Assembly (NCBI RefSeq): GCF_008693385.1 | Contig: NZ_CP044067.1 | Coordinates: 496,001 to 560,000, forward strand | Direction of reading: 5' to 3' | Source of the DNA: Cupriavidus pauculus | GTDB lineage: Bacteria; Pseudomonadota; Gammaproteobacteria; Burkholderiales; Burkholderiaceae | Length of the DNA: 64,000 bases | Shown here: positions 33,896 to 42,723 of the stretch, in pieces | How positions within the stretch are numbered: the stretch's first letter is position 1 | How the letters are laid out: each line of letters starts with the position of its first letter | Position numbers and translations under genes: made by a program | The notes under the pieces: model-generated | The model's database searches: none | The model's input: only the letters and a program-made list of their open reading frames with translations | What the model was told of the DNA's origin: nothing

Positions 33896-35359
33896 ATGAA
33901 CCTGTCGTTGCATCCCGCCGCCATGTCCCTACGCGCCGCCTTGCTCGCCGCCGCGACGCTGTCGCTGGCCGGCTGCGCGGTCGGCCCCGACTATCGCAAG
34001 CCGGAGCTCGCCCCGTCCGCGGCCTACCCGCACGCCGACGTGCTCGCCGCGCGCGCCGCGGCCGCGCCCGCGCCGTCGCTCGACACGTGGTGGCTCGGCT
34101 TCGACGACCCCACGCTCACGCGTATGGTCCAGCGCGCGCTGAATCAGAACCTCGATCTGGCAGCCGCCGTCGCCCGCGTGGAACAGGCCCGCGCCGTGGC
34201 GCAGGAAGCCGGCGCGGCGCTGCTGCCGCAAGGCAGTTTCGACGCCAGCGTGGTCAAGCAGCGCCAGTCGCTGGTGAACCCGATCGGCAAGATCAGCAAT
34301 GCGTTGCAGGGCGACCGCCGGAGCATCGCGCTCTATGACGTGGGCGCGGCCGCAAGCTGGGAGATCGACGTGGCCGGCGGCCTGCGGCGCGGTGCCGAAG
34401 CGGCCGGCGCGGAGGCCGAAGCCGCGGAAGCCGAGCACCTCGGCGTGCGCGTGACGGTGGCCGCCGAGGCCGCCGATGCCTATTTCCGCATTCGCGGCGC
34501 GCAACGACGCATTGCGATTGCCGAAGACCAGATCGCCACCAACGGACGGCTGCTCGAACTCGTCAGGCTGCGTCAACAGGACGGCCTGGCCGCGATACGC
34601 GAGGTCGCGCAGGCGGAAGCGCTGGTCGCACAGGCCCGCACCACGGTGCCCCCGTTGCGCATCGCGCTGCAGACCCAGCTGAACCGGCTCGATGTGCTGA
34701 TGGGCGCCGAGCCCGGCACCTATGCACGCGAACTCGACTCGGACGGGTCGGTCGCGGCGACCACCGCGGTGGTGCCCGCCATTTCGGCCGCCGAGGGCCC
34801 CGTCGCGCTGCTGCGCCGCCGTCCCGACGTGATCGCCGCCGAGCGGCGCGTGGCCGCGGCCAACGCGCGAATCGGCGTGGCCACGGCCGAGTACTACCCA
34901 AAGGTGTCGATCTCCGGCTTGCTCGGGTTCGAAAGCCTGCAGGCCAACACGCTGTTTACGGCAAAGGCCTTTCAGCCGACCGCAGCCGCGGGCCTGCGCT
35001 GGCGGTTGTTCGATTTCGGGCGCGTGGACGCGGAGGTAAAGCAGGCAAAGGGCGCGAATGCCGAGGCACTGGCCAACTACCGCCAGTCGATGCTGCGCGC
35101 GACCGAAGACGTCGAGAACGCGATCGTCACGCTGACGCAACTGGAGAGCCAGTCAAAGGAGCTCGGGACGGAAGTCGATGCGCACCTGCGGGCGCGCAAT
35201 GCGTCGGAAGACGCGTACAAGGGGGGTGCGGTCAGCCTGTACGAGGTACTCGAGGAAGACCGGTTGCTATTGACGGCGCGCGACGAGCAGGCGCGAGTCG
35301 TGGCCGACAACGCTCGCGCGGCCGTCGCGACGTTCCGCGCGCTGGGCGGCGGTTGGTAA
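33896..35359 (+). CDS. NodT-family outer-membrane efflux protein
   Basis: The 487-residue protein has a lipoprotein signal peptide with lipobox LAGC near residue 28, then two OEP repeats with the usual NLDLAAAVARVEQARA and RRRPDVIAAERRVAAANARIG motifs. It is a TolC-fold trimeric channel and presumably the exit duct for the divergent EmrAB. It converges on the uvrA-like gene. Confidence 0.94.
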   Translation: MNLSLHPAAMSLRAALLAAATLSLAGCAVGPDYRKPELAPSAAYPHADVLAARAAAAPAPSLDTWWLGFDDPTLTRMVQRALNQNLDLAAAVARVEQARAVAQEAGAALLPQGSFDASVVKQRQSLVNPIGKISNALQGDRRSIALYDVGAAASWEIDVAGGLRRGAEAAGAEAEAAEAEHLGVRVTVAAEAADAYFRIRGAQRRIAIAEDQIATNGRLLELVRLRQQDGLAAIREVAQAEALVAQARTTVPPLRIALQTQLNRLDVLMGAEPGTYARELDSDGSVAATTAVVPAISAAEGPVALLRRRPDVIAAERRVAAANARIGVATAEYYPKVSISGLLGFESLQANTLFTAKAFQPTAAAGLRWRLFDFGRVDAEVKQAKGANAEALANYRQSMLRATEDVENAIVTLTQLESQSKELGTEVDAHLRARNASEDAYKGGAVSLYEVLEEDRLLLTARDEQARVVADNARAAVATFRALGGGW

Positions 35360-35371
35360 TCGGGTACCGAC

Positions 35372-35396
35372 TGGCCGGGAGCCACGCCCCCGGCCA
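35372..35396. terminator. Hairpin between NodT and uvrA stops
   Basis: TGGCCGGG and CCCGGCCA form a strong 8-bp stem around a 9-nt loop. It has no U tract and is placed between convergent stops. Termination role is likely but unproven. Confidence 0.45.
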
Positions 35397-35412
35397 AGAG
35401 CCTCGGCAACGA

Positions 35413-38400
35413 TCAGGGCATGACCTTCCGTGCCTCGCCTGCCGCCTCCCGCGCGAGCACCGGCACCAACGCGGCTCCCGTATGGCTGGCCGCGTTGCGC
35501 GAGAGCGCCTCGGGGTCCGAGGCCCCCACGATCGTCCCGCCCCCCGCACCGCCCTCGGGCCCCAGATCGATGATCCAGTCCGCCTCGGCAATCACGTCGA
35601 GGTCGTGCTCGATCACCACCACGCTGTGGCCGCCATCGGTCAACCGGTGCAGCACGCGAATCAGCCGCGCCACGTCGGCCATATGGAGCCCCACCGTCGG
35701 TTCGTCGAGCACATACAGCGTATGCGGTGCCTTCTGTCCCCGGCGCGTGATGTCGTCCCGCACCTTCGACAGTTCGGTCACGAGCTTGATCCGCTGGGCC
35801 TCTCCGCCCGACAGCGTCGGTGAAGGCTGCCCCAGCGTCAGATAGCCGAGCCCCACGTCCTTCATCAGCTGCAGCGGATGCGAGATCTGCGTCAGCGCGC
35901 CGAAGAACTCGACGGCCTCGTCGATTTCCATCGTAAGCACTTCGCCGATATTGCGGCCGCGCCAGGTCACGGCAAGCGTTTCCGGATTGAAGCGCTGGCC
36001 ATGGCAGACGTCGCAAGGCACCTTCACATCGGGCAGGAAGCTCATGCCGATCGTGCGCACCCCCTGGCCCTCGCATGCCGGGCAACGTCCCTGCCCCGTA
36101 TTGAACGAGAACCGCGAGGCCGTGTAGCCGCGCGCCTTGGCCTCGAGCGTTTCGGCAAACAGCTTGCGGATCGCGTCCCATACGCCGATATAGGTCGCGG
36201 GACACGAGCGCGGCGTCTTGCCGATCGGCGTCTGATCGACCTCGAGCACGCGATCGATCGACTCCCAGCCCGTAATGGCGTCGCAGCCATGCCAGGCATG
36301 CTCGACGCTCAGCGACCGCGTGGCCGTCGGCTTGCCCGCCTTCTCGGCCGCCGCGCGCGCCCGCCGCGTGGCCGGCGACGACATCACCGAACGCCCCACC
36401 GCATCGAGCAGGTTGGCCATCAGCACATCGCGCGCCAGCGTGGACTTGCCCGAGCCCGATACCCCGGTAATCGCCACGAGCCGCGACAGCGGAATCCGCG
36501 CCGTCACATCCTTGAGGTTATGCAGATTCGCGCCCTGCACGGTCAGCCACTGTTCGGGCTCGGCCGGCTTGCCCGCGCGCGCCGGCCGTACGGTCCGCCG
36601 CGGCTGCAACGGATGCACGATCGGATGCGCGAGGAATTGCCCGGTCGTGGAATCGGGCGCCGCGGCCAGCGCCTCGGCGCCACCCTGCGCGACCAGCGTG
36701 CCACCGCGCTTGCCCGCGCCCGGCCCGATATCGATGATGTGGTCGGCACGGCGGATCGTATCCTCGTCATGTTCGACCACCACGAGCGTATTGCCCTTGT
36801 CGCCGAGCTTGCGCAGCGCATCGAGCAGGATCTGGTTGTCGCGCGGATGCAGGCCGATGGTCGGCTCGTCCAGCACGTAGCAGACGCCCTGCAGATTGCT
36901 GCCCAGTTGCGCGGCCAGACGAATCCGCTGCGCCTCGCCGCCGGAAAGACTCGGCGCCGCGCGGTCGAGGCTCAGGTAGCCGAGGCCCACCTCTTCCAGG
37001 AACTGCAGCCGGCTGCCGATCTCGCTGACCACGTCGCGCGCGATTTCCGCATCGCGGCCCGTCAGGCGCAGGCCATCGACCCAACGCCGCGTATCGGACA
37101 CGGTCCATTGCGCCACGTCGGTAATCGGCTGCGTATCGAACGTGACCGCGCGCGATACCGGGTTCAGACGCGCGCCGCCGCAATCGGCGCACGGCGTATC
37201 GACCACGCCTTCGGGTTCCTGCTCCTCTGACGGCAGGCTCTGCTCGCGGCCGCGTTCGTCGCTGCTGCCCAGCACCGTGTCGTCATACACGGCACGCTGC
37301 TCGCGCGTCAGCGCCAGCCCCGTGCCGACGCACGTCGTGCACCAGCCATGCTTGCTGTTGTACGAGAACATGCGCGGATCGAGTTCGGGATAGCTCGTAC
37401 CACAGACCGGGCATGCGCGCCGCGTCGAGAACACCTTGGTATCGCCGACATGGCGCGTGCCCTTGCCGCCCTGCAGCGCATCGTGCAGCCCGTCGAGCGG
37501 CGCCAGCAAATGCATCACGCCCTTGCCGAGCTCCAGCGCCTGGCCCAGCAACGCGCGCAGCTGCGCCTCGTTGTCCGGCGAGATCACGAGGTCGCCCACG
37601 GGCAGCTCGATCGTATGTTCGCGGAACCGGTCCAGCCGCGGCCACGGGTCCACGGGCAGGAACTCTCCATCGACGCGCAGATGCGTGTTGCCACGCGCCT
37701 TCGCCCACTTGGCGAGGTCGGTATAGACGCCCTTGCGGTTGACCACGAGCGGCGCCAGCAGCCCCACATGCTGGCCGCGATGGTCGCGCAGCAGCTGCGC
37801 GGCGATCGACTCCGGGCTCTGCGACGTCACCGGCGCGCCGTCGTGCACGCAATGCTGGATACCGAGCTTGACGTACAGCAGCCGCAGGAAGTGCCACACC
37901 TCGGACGTCGTCGCGACGGTACTCTTGCGCCCGCCGCGCGACAGCCGCTGCTCGATGGCCACGGTCGGCGGAATGCCGTACACCGCATCGACCTCGGGCC
38001 GGCCCGCCGGCTGCACGATGGACCGCGCATAGGCGTTGAAGGATTCCAGATAGCGCCGCTGTCCTTCATGGAACAGGATGTCGAACGCCAGCGTCGATTT
38101 GCCGGAGCCGGACACGCCGGTAATCACGTTGAACTTGCCGTGCGGAATATCGACGTTGAGCGCCTTGAGGTTGTGCTCGTGCGCATTGACGATGCGCACG
38201 ACGTTCTCGCCCTCCACGGCGCGCCGCGCGCGGGCGGCCTGCAACGCCGTTTGCAACGGTTTGCCCTGCGCGTCCGCTGCCTCCGCGCGTTCCGCCGCGA
38301 GCGTTCCGGATTCGCCGAGCGCCGCGTCATAGTGGATCAACGCCTGTCCCGTATGCGAGGCCTCGCAGCGCTTGACGTCCTCGGGCGTCCCCACGCACAC

Positions 38401-41331
38401 GACCTCGCCACCGGCATCGCCGCCCTCGGGACCGAGGTCGATCAGCCAGTCCGCCGCGCGAATCACGTCGAGGTTGTGCTCGATCACGATCAGCGAATGG
38501 CCGCCGTCGAGCAGCTTGCCGAACGCGCCCATCAGCTTGGCAATGTCCTCGAAATGCAAACCCGTGGTCGGCTCGTCGAACATGAACAGCCGCTTCGGCA
38601 CCTTGGGCTGCTTCGTCACGCGCCCGCCACGGCCGGCCGGCGCCGCCTGCGCGGTTTCCGCGAGGAAGCCCGCGAGCTTGAGGCGCTGCGCCTCGCCGCC
38701 CGAGAGCGTCGGCACGGGCTGGCCCAGCTTGACGTACTCGAGGCCCACGTCGGCGATCGGTTCGAGCACGCGCAGGACGGCCGGATCTCCCGCGAACAGC
38801 GCGGTGGCCTCGCTCACGGTCAACTCCAGCACGTCGGCCACGCTCAGCGCGCGCGCGGGTTCGTTCCAGATGGCGCGGTTGATCTTGACCTCGAGGACCT
38901 CGGGGCGATACCGCGTGCCGTCGCAATCGGGGCAGCGCAGGTAAACATCGCTCAGGAACTGCATTTCCACGTGCTCGAAGCCCGAGCCGCCGCAGGTCGG
39001 GCAACGGCCGTCGCCCGAGTTGAAGCTGAACGTGCCCGCGGTGTACCCGCGCTGCAGCGCCAGCGGCGCCTTGGCGAACAGCTTGCGGATCTCGTCGAAC
39101 GCGCCCACGTAGCTGGCCGGATTCGAGCGCGCGGTCTTGCCGATCGGCGACTGATCGACGAACACCACGTCATCGGCCTGGTCCGCGCCGATCAGCGCGC
39201 GGTGCGCGCCCGGCGACTCCGTGGCCTTGCCGAAATGGCGCGCCATCGCGGGATACAGCACGTCCTGCAGCAGCGTCGATTTGCCCGAGCCGGACACGCC
39301 CGTCACACAGACCAGCCGCTCCAGCGGGATCTCGACCGTGACGTCGCGCAGATTGTGTTCCGTCGCGCCTTCCAGCACGATGCGCGGCGTCTTGCCATCC
39401 ACCGGACGCGGCTGCCAGCTCGAAGCGTCGGCCACGCGCCGGCGGCCGCCGAGGTAGTCGCCGGTCAGCGTGCGTTCCTTGCGGATGGCCTCGGGCGTGC
39501 CGTCGAAAATAATCGAGCCGCCGCGTTCGCCGGGTCCCGGCCCCATGTCGATCAGACGATCGGCCGCGAGCATCACGGACGGATCGTGCTCGACCACCAC
39601 GAGCGTATTGCCCGCGTCGCGGAGCCGGTGCATGGCCTCCACGATGCGGTTCAGATCGCGCGGATGCAGCCCGATGCTCGGCTCGTCGAGCACGAAAAGC
39701 GTATTGACGAGCGAGGTGCCGAGCGCCGTGGTCAGGTTGATCCGCTGGACCTCGCCGCCGGACAGCGTGCGGCTCTGGCGATCGAGCGTCAGATAGCCGA
39801 GGCCGACGTCGCAGAGGTACTTGAGCCGCGTGCGGACTTCCGCCAGCAGCAGCTTGAGCGCGTCGTCGAGCAGCGTGCTCGGCAGGGTCAGGTCGTCGAA
39901 GAACCGGCGGATGCGCGCAATCGGCATCAGCATGAGGTCGTGCACGGTCAGGCCCGGCAGCGACTCCAGCTGGCTGCGGTCCCAGTCCACGCCGCGCGGC
40001 AGAAAACGGTCGGCCGGCGGCAGCACGGCATCGGCATTGGTCTTCGAGCCCAGGCGCCAGAGCATCGACTCGGTCTTGAGCCGCGCGCCGCCGCAGGTCT
40101 CGCACGGCGTGTAGCTGCGGTACTTCGACAGCAGCACGCGGATATGCATCTTGTAGGCCTTCGACTCCAGATAGTCGAAGAACCGCATCACGCCGTACCA
40201 CTGCTTGTTCCACTGGCCGTTCCAGTCCGGCGAGCCGTGGATGACCCAGTGCTTCTCGGCATCGGTCAGCTGGCTCCAGGCCACGTCGCGCGGAATGCCG
40301 GCCTTGGCCGCGTAGCGCATCAGGTCGTCCTGGCACTCCTTCCACGCGGGCGTCTGCATCGGCTTGATGGCGCCGTCGCGCAGCGACTTGCGCGCATCGG
40401 GAATGACCAGGCCCAGATCGACGCCGATCACGCGGCCGAAGCCGCGGCAGGTCTCGCACGCGCCGTAGGCCGAGTTGAACGAGAACAGCGCGGGCTGCGG
40501 GTCGGCGTAACGGATATCGCTTTCGGGGCTATGCAGGCCGGTCGAGAACCGCCAGACCGGGCCGTCGCCATCGTCCGTGACCACCTGCACGCTCACGCGC
40601 CCGGCGCCGCGCTTGAGCGAGGCCTCGATGGCTTCCACCGCGCGTGCGCGGTCCACGTTGCCGATGCGGAACCGGTCCGCCACCACGTCGAGCATCTTGC
40701 GCGCGCCGGTCGGGGACGCGACGATGCGCTGGCCATGCACGCGGGTATAGCCGCTTACGGACAGCCACTGCTGGACTTCCTCTTCCGTGGCCGACTCGGG
40801 GAGTTCCACCGGGAACGTGACCACGAGCCGCGCGTCGTGGAACGGCTGGCCTTCGGCCGTGCGGGCCACCAGTTCCTCGTAGATCGTCTCCGGCGAGTCG
40901 TGGCGCACGGGCAGCGCCGTCTGGCGGTCGAACAGTTCGGACGCCCGCGCGTAGAGCAGCTTCAGGTGGTCGTTGAGCTCGGTCATCGTGCCGACCGTGG
41001 AGCGCGAACTGCGTACGGGGTTGGTCTGGTCGATCGCGATCGCCGGCGGGACGCCATCGACCTTGTCCACCTGCGGGCGGTCCATGCGGTCGAGGAACTG
41101 GCGCGCATAGGCGCTGAAGGTCTCCACGTAGCGGCGCTGGCCTTCGGCGTACAGCGTGTCGAACACGAGGCTCGACTTGCCCGAGCCCGACGGACCGGTT
41201 ACCACGGTCATCTGGCCCGTGTGGAGGTCGAGATCGATGTTCTTGAGATTGTGCTGACGTGCGCCGCGGATGCGAATGGTACCGCCGAGGGGACCGCCGG
41301 TGTGATCGGATTCTGCCAATTTATCCACCAA
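35413..41331 (-). CDS. uvrA: Double-length UvrA-like excinuclease ATPase (two fused UvrA units)
   Basis: The protein has 1972 residues, about twice normal UvrA. Four Walker A motifs are present (GPSGSGKSS near 45; GVSGSGKST near 680, 1075 and 1625). Four signature/Walker B sets are present (LSGGEVQR or LSGGEAQR with VLDEPSIGLHP, MFDEPTTGLHF, VLDEPTIGLHP and VLDEPTVGLHM). Several CxxC zinc modules occur (CETCRG, CPTCGG, CPVCGT, CADCGG, CPACEG, CDVCHG). Each half therefore has the two-NBD architecture of a UvrA monomer, so one chain may mimic a UvrA dimer. The start is TTG 41331 or GTG 41328, without a clear ribosome site. A LexA box lies in its promoter. UvrA normally locates DNA damage with UvrB; a canonical uvrA is probably elsewhere. 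Confidence 0.93.
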   Translation of the reverse strand: MVDKLAESDHTGGPLGGTIRIRGARQHNLKNIDLDLHTGQMTVVTGPSGSGKSSLVFDTLYAEGQRRYVETFSAYARQFLDRMDRPQVDKVDGVPPAIAIDQTNPVRSSRSTVGTMTELNDHLKLLYARASELFDRQTALPVRHDSPETIYEELVARTAEGQPFHDARLVVTFPVELPESATEEEVQQWLSVSGYTRVHGQRIVASPTGARKMLDVVADRFRIGNVDRARAVEAIEASLKRGAGRVSVQVVTDDGDGPVWRFSTGLHSPESDIRYADPQPALFSFNSAYGACETCRGFGRVIGVDLGLVIPDARKSLRDGAIKPMQTPAWKECQDDLMRYAAKAGIPRDVAWSQLTDAEKHWVIHGSPDWNGQWNKQWYGVMRFFDYLESKAYKMHIRVLLSKYRSYTPCETCGGARLKTESMLWRLGSKTNADAVLPPADRFLPRGVDWDRSQLESLPGLTVHDLMLMPIARIRRFFDDLTLPSTLLDDALKLLLAEVRTRLKYLCDVGLGYLTLDRQSRTLSGGEVQRINLTTALGTSLVNTLFVLDEPSIGLHPRDLNRIVEAMHRLRDAGNTLVVVEHDPSVMLAADRLIDMGPGPGERGGSIIFDGTPEAIRKERTLTGDYLGGRRRVADASSWQPRPVDGKTPRIVLEGATEHNLRDVTVEIPLERLVCVTGVSGSGKSTLLQDVLYPAMARHFGKATESPGAHRALIGADQADDVVFVDQSPIGKTARSNPASYVGAFDEIRKLFAKAPLALQRGYTAGTFSFNSGDGRCPTCGGSGFEHVEMQFLSDVYLRCPDCDGTRYRPEVLEVKINRAIWNEPARALSVADVLELTVSEATALFAGDPAVLRVLEPIADVGLEYVKLGQPVPTLSGGEAQRLKLAGFLAETAQAAPAGRGGRVTKQPKVPKRLFMFDEPTTGLHFEDIAKLMGAFGKLLDGGHSLIVIEHNLDVIRAADWLIDLGPEGGDAGGEVVCVGTPEDVKRCEASHTGQALIHYDAALGESGTLAAERAEAADAQGKPLQTALQAARARRAVEGENVVRIVNAHEHNLKALNVDIPHGKFNVITGVSGSGKSTLAFDILFHEGQRRYLESFNAYARSIVQPAGRPEVDAVYGIPPTVAIEQRLSRGGRKSTVATTSEVWHFLRLLYVKLGIQHCVHDGAPVTSQSPESIAAQLLRDHRGQHVGLLAPLVVNRKGVYTDLAKWAKARGNTHLRVDGEFLPVDPWPRLDRFREHTIELPVGDLVISPDNEAQLRALLGQALELGKGVMHLLAPLDGLHDALQGGKGTRHVGDTKVFSTRRACPVCGTSYPELDPRMFSYNSKHGWCTTCVGTGLALTREQRAVYDDTVLGSSDERGREQSLPSEEQEPEGVVDTPCADCGGARLNPVSRAVTFDTQPITDVAQWTVSDTRRWVDGLRLTGRDAEIARDVVSEIGSRLQFLEEVGLGYLSLDRAAPSLSGGEAQRIRLAAQLGSNLQGVCYVLDEPTIGLHPRDNQILLDALRKLGDKGNTLVVVEHDEDTIRRADHIIDIGPGAGKRGGTLVAQGGAEALAAAPDSTTGQFLAHPIVHPLQPRRTVRPARAGKPAEPEQWLTVQGANLHNLKDVTARIPLSRLVAITGVSGSGKSTLARDVLMANLLDAVGRSVMSSPATRRARAAAEKAGKPTATRSLSVEHAWHGCDAITGWESIDRVLEVDQTPIGKTPRSCPATYIGVWDAIRKLFAETLEAKARGYTASRFSFNTGQGRCPACEGQGVRTIGMSFLPDVKVPCDVCHGQRFNPETLAVTWRGRNIGEVLTMEIDEAVEFFGALTQISHPLQLMKDVGLGYLTLGQPSPTLSGGEAQRIKLVTELSKVRDDITRRGQKAPHTLYVLDEPTVGLHMADVARLIRVLHRLTDGGHSVVVIEHDLDVIAEADWIIDLGPEGGAGGGTIVGASDPEALSRNAASHTGAALVPVLAREAAGEARKVMP

Positions 41332-41428
41332 TTCAACTGGTTAAGATGAATTTCTGAAGTTATTTCTACGAATATTGCAAGGGCTTTCGGGTCGCGGGCG
41401 TGCCGGACGGGGCCGAAGGCATCCCGCC

Positions 41429-41459
41429 ACTATACTGTATGTTCATACAGTTATCACAA
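41429..41459 (-). promoter_or_regulatory. LexA (SOS) box within the uvrA promoter
   Basis: CTGTATGTTCATACAG (41435-41450) matches CTGT-N8-ACAG with a nearly palindromic centre. On the minus strand it sits between TTGTGA (41454-41459) and TATAGT (41429-41434), a plausible core promoter with a 19-bp spacer, so LexA would block RNA polymerase directly. The box is 104 bp upstream of uvrA and 77 bp upstream of macA. A comparable core promoter toward macA is less evident. Confidence 0.8.
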
Positions 41460-41526
41460 GGCCGGTCGCGCCCGTACCCCGCGAGCCTTGAGTGCGCAAC
41501 AATCCTGTTGCATCATCCGGTCGACC

Positions 41527-42723
41527 ATGAAAATCCCGCCTCTGCTGCAGCGTCCTGCCACGTTATTCGCCCTGTTCGCCCTGCTGGTGGCGGGGCTTTG
41601 GTGGTGGCTGCTGCGGCCGACCGAAATCGTCGATACGGTTCCGGTCACGCGGGGCGACATCGAATCCAGCGTGACCGCGCTGGGGATCCTGCAGCCGCGC
41701 AGCTATGTCGATGTGGGCGCGCAGGCGTCCGGAGCGATCCGGCGCATCCATGTGCAGCCCGGCGACGCCGTGACCAGGGGGCAACTGCTCGTCGAGATCG
41801 ATCCTTCCGTGCAGCAGGCGCGTGTGGATGCCACGCGCGCGACGCTGGCGAGCCTGCGGGCGCAGCTGGCCGAGCAGTATGCGCAGCGCGATCTTGCGCG
41901 CCAGCAGGCCGAGCGGCAGCGCAGCATGGCGCGTGATGGCTCTACCCGCGACGAGGATGTGCAGACGGCCGAGGCAGCGTTGCGGGTGGCGCTGGCCCGG
42001 ATCGACAATCTGCGCGCGCAGATCGACGGCGCGTCGTCGCAGCTCAAGGGCGACGAGGCGCAGCTGGGTTATACGCGGATTTTTGCGCCGATTGCCGGCA
42101 CGGTCGTCACGCTCGATGCGCGGGAGGGGCAGACGCTCAATGCCACGTACCAGACGCCGACCATCCTGCGCATTGCGGACCTGTCCGCGATGACGGTCTG
42201 GACCGAAGTGTCGGAGGCCGATGTGCGGCGGGTGCGGCCCGGGATGAGCGTGTATTTCACGACGCTCGGGGTGCAGGATGGCGAGGGTGCCGCGCGGCGG
42301 TGGACGGGCAAGGTCCGGCAGATCCTGCCGGCGCCCCCGACGCCTGCGGGTCCGGCACCGGCTGCCGGCGCGGCAGCGGCGGCGTCTCCCGCGGGCAAGG
42401 TCGTGCTGTATACGGTGCTGTTCGACGTCGATAACGGGGACCGCGCGCTGATGCCGCAGATGAGCGCGCAGGTGTTCTTCGTCGCCGCGAGCGTGAGCAA
42501 TGTGCTCGTGGCACCGTTGCCCGCGCTGCAGCCCGTGAACGGGCAGCCGGGGCGCTACACGGCGCGCGTGCTCGGCGCGGACGGCAGGATCGCCGACCGC
42601 CAGGTGGCCACAGGCGTGCGCGACCGGCTCAGCGCGGAGGTGGTGTCGGGACTGAAGGAAGGCGAAAGGCTCGTGACCGGCGTACGCTATGAGCGGATGG
42701 CGGATGGGAGATTCCGATGGTAG
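41527..42723 (+). CDS. macA: MacA-type membrane fusion protein
   Basis: The 398-residue protein starts MKIPPLLQRPATLFALFALL with one inner-membrane helix. Lipoyl halves (VDVGAQASGAIRRIHVQPGD and RIFAPIAGTVVTLDAREGQT), a coiled coil with SMARDGSTRDEDVQTAEAAL and a Pro/Ala-rich insert near residue 265-285 follow. It stimulates MacB and links it to the outer-membrane channel. Its last 7 nt overlap macB. Confidence 0.93.
   Translation: MKIPPLLQRPATLFALFALLVAGLWWWLLRPTEIVDTVPVTRGDIESSVTALGILQPRSYVDVGAQASGAIRRIHVQPGDAVTRGQLLVEIDPSVQQARVDATRATLASLRAQLAEQYAQRDLARQQAERQRSMARDGSTRDEDVQTAEAALRVALARIDNLRAQIDGASSQLKGDEAQLGYTRIFAPIAGTVVTLDAREGQTLNATYQTPTILRIADLSAMTVWTEVSEADVRRVRPGMSVYFTTLGVQDGEGAARRWTGKVRQILPAPPTPAGPAPAAGAAAAASPAGKVVLYTVLFDVDNGDRALMPQMSAQVFFVAASVSNVLVAPLPALQPVNGQPGRYTARVLGADGRIADRQVATGVRDRLSAEVVSGLKEGERLVTGVRYERMADGRFRW

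Noticed and set aside
37348..41349. 1333-residue plus-strand frame opposite uvrA
   Set aside because: Composition is the mirror of UvrA codons (Arg/His/Val-rich) with no domain; the minus strand carries four ABC ATPase motifs.
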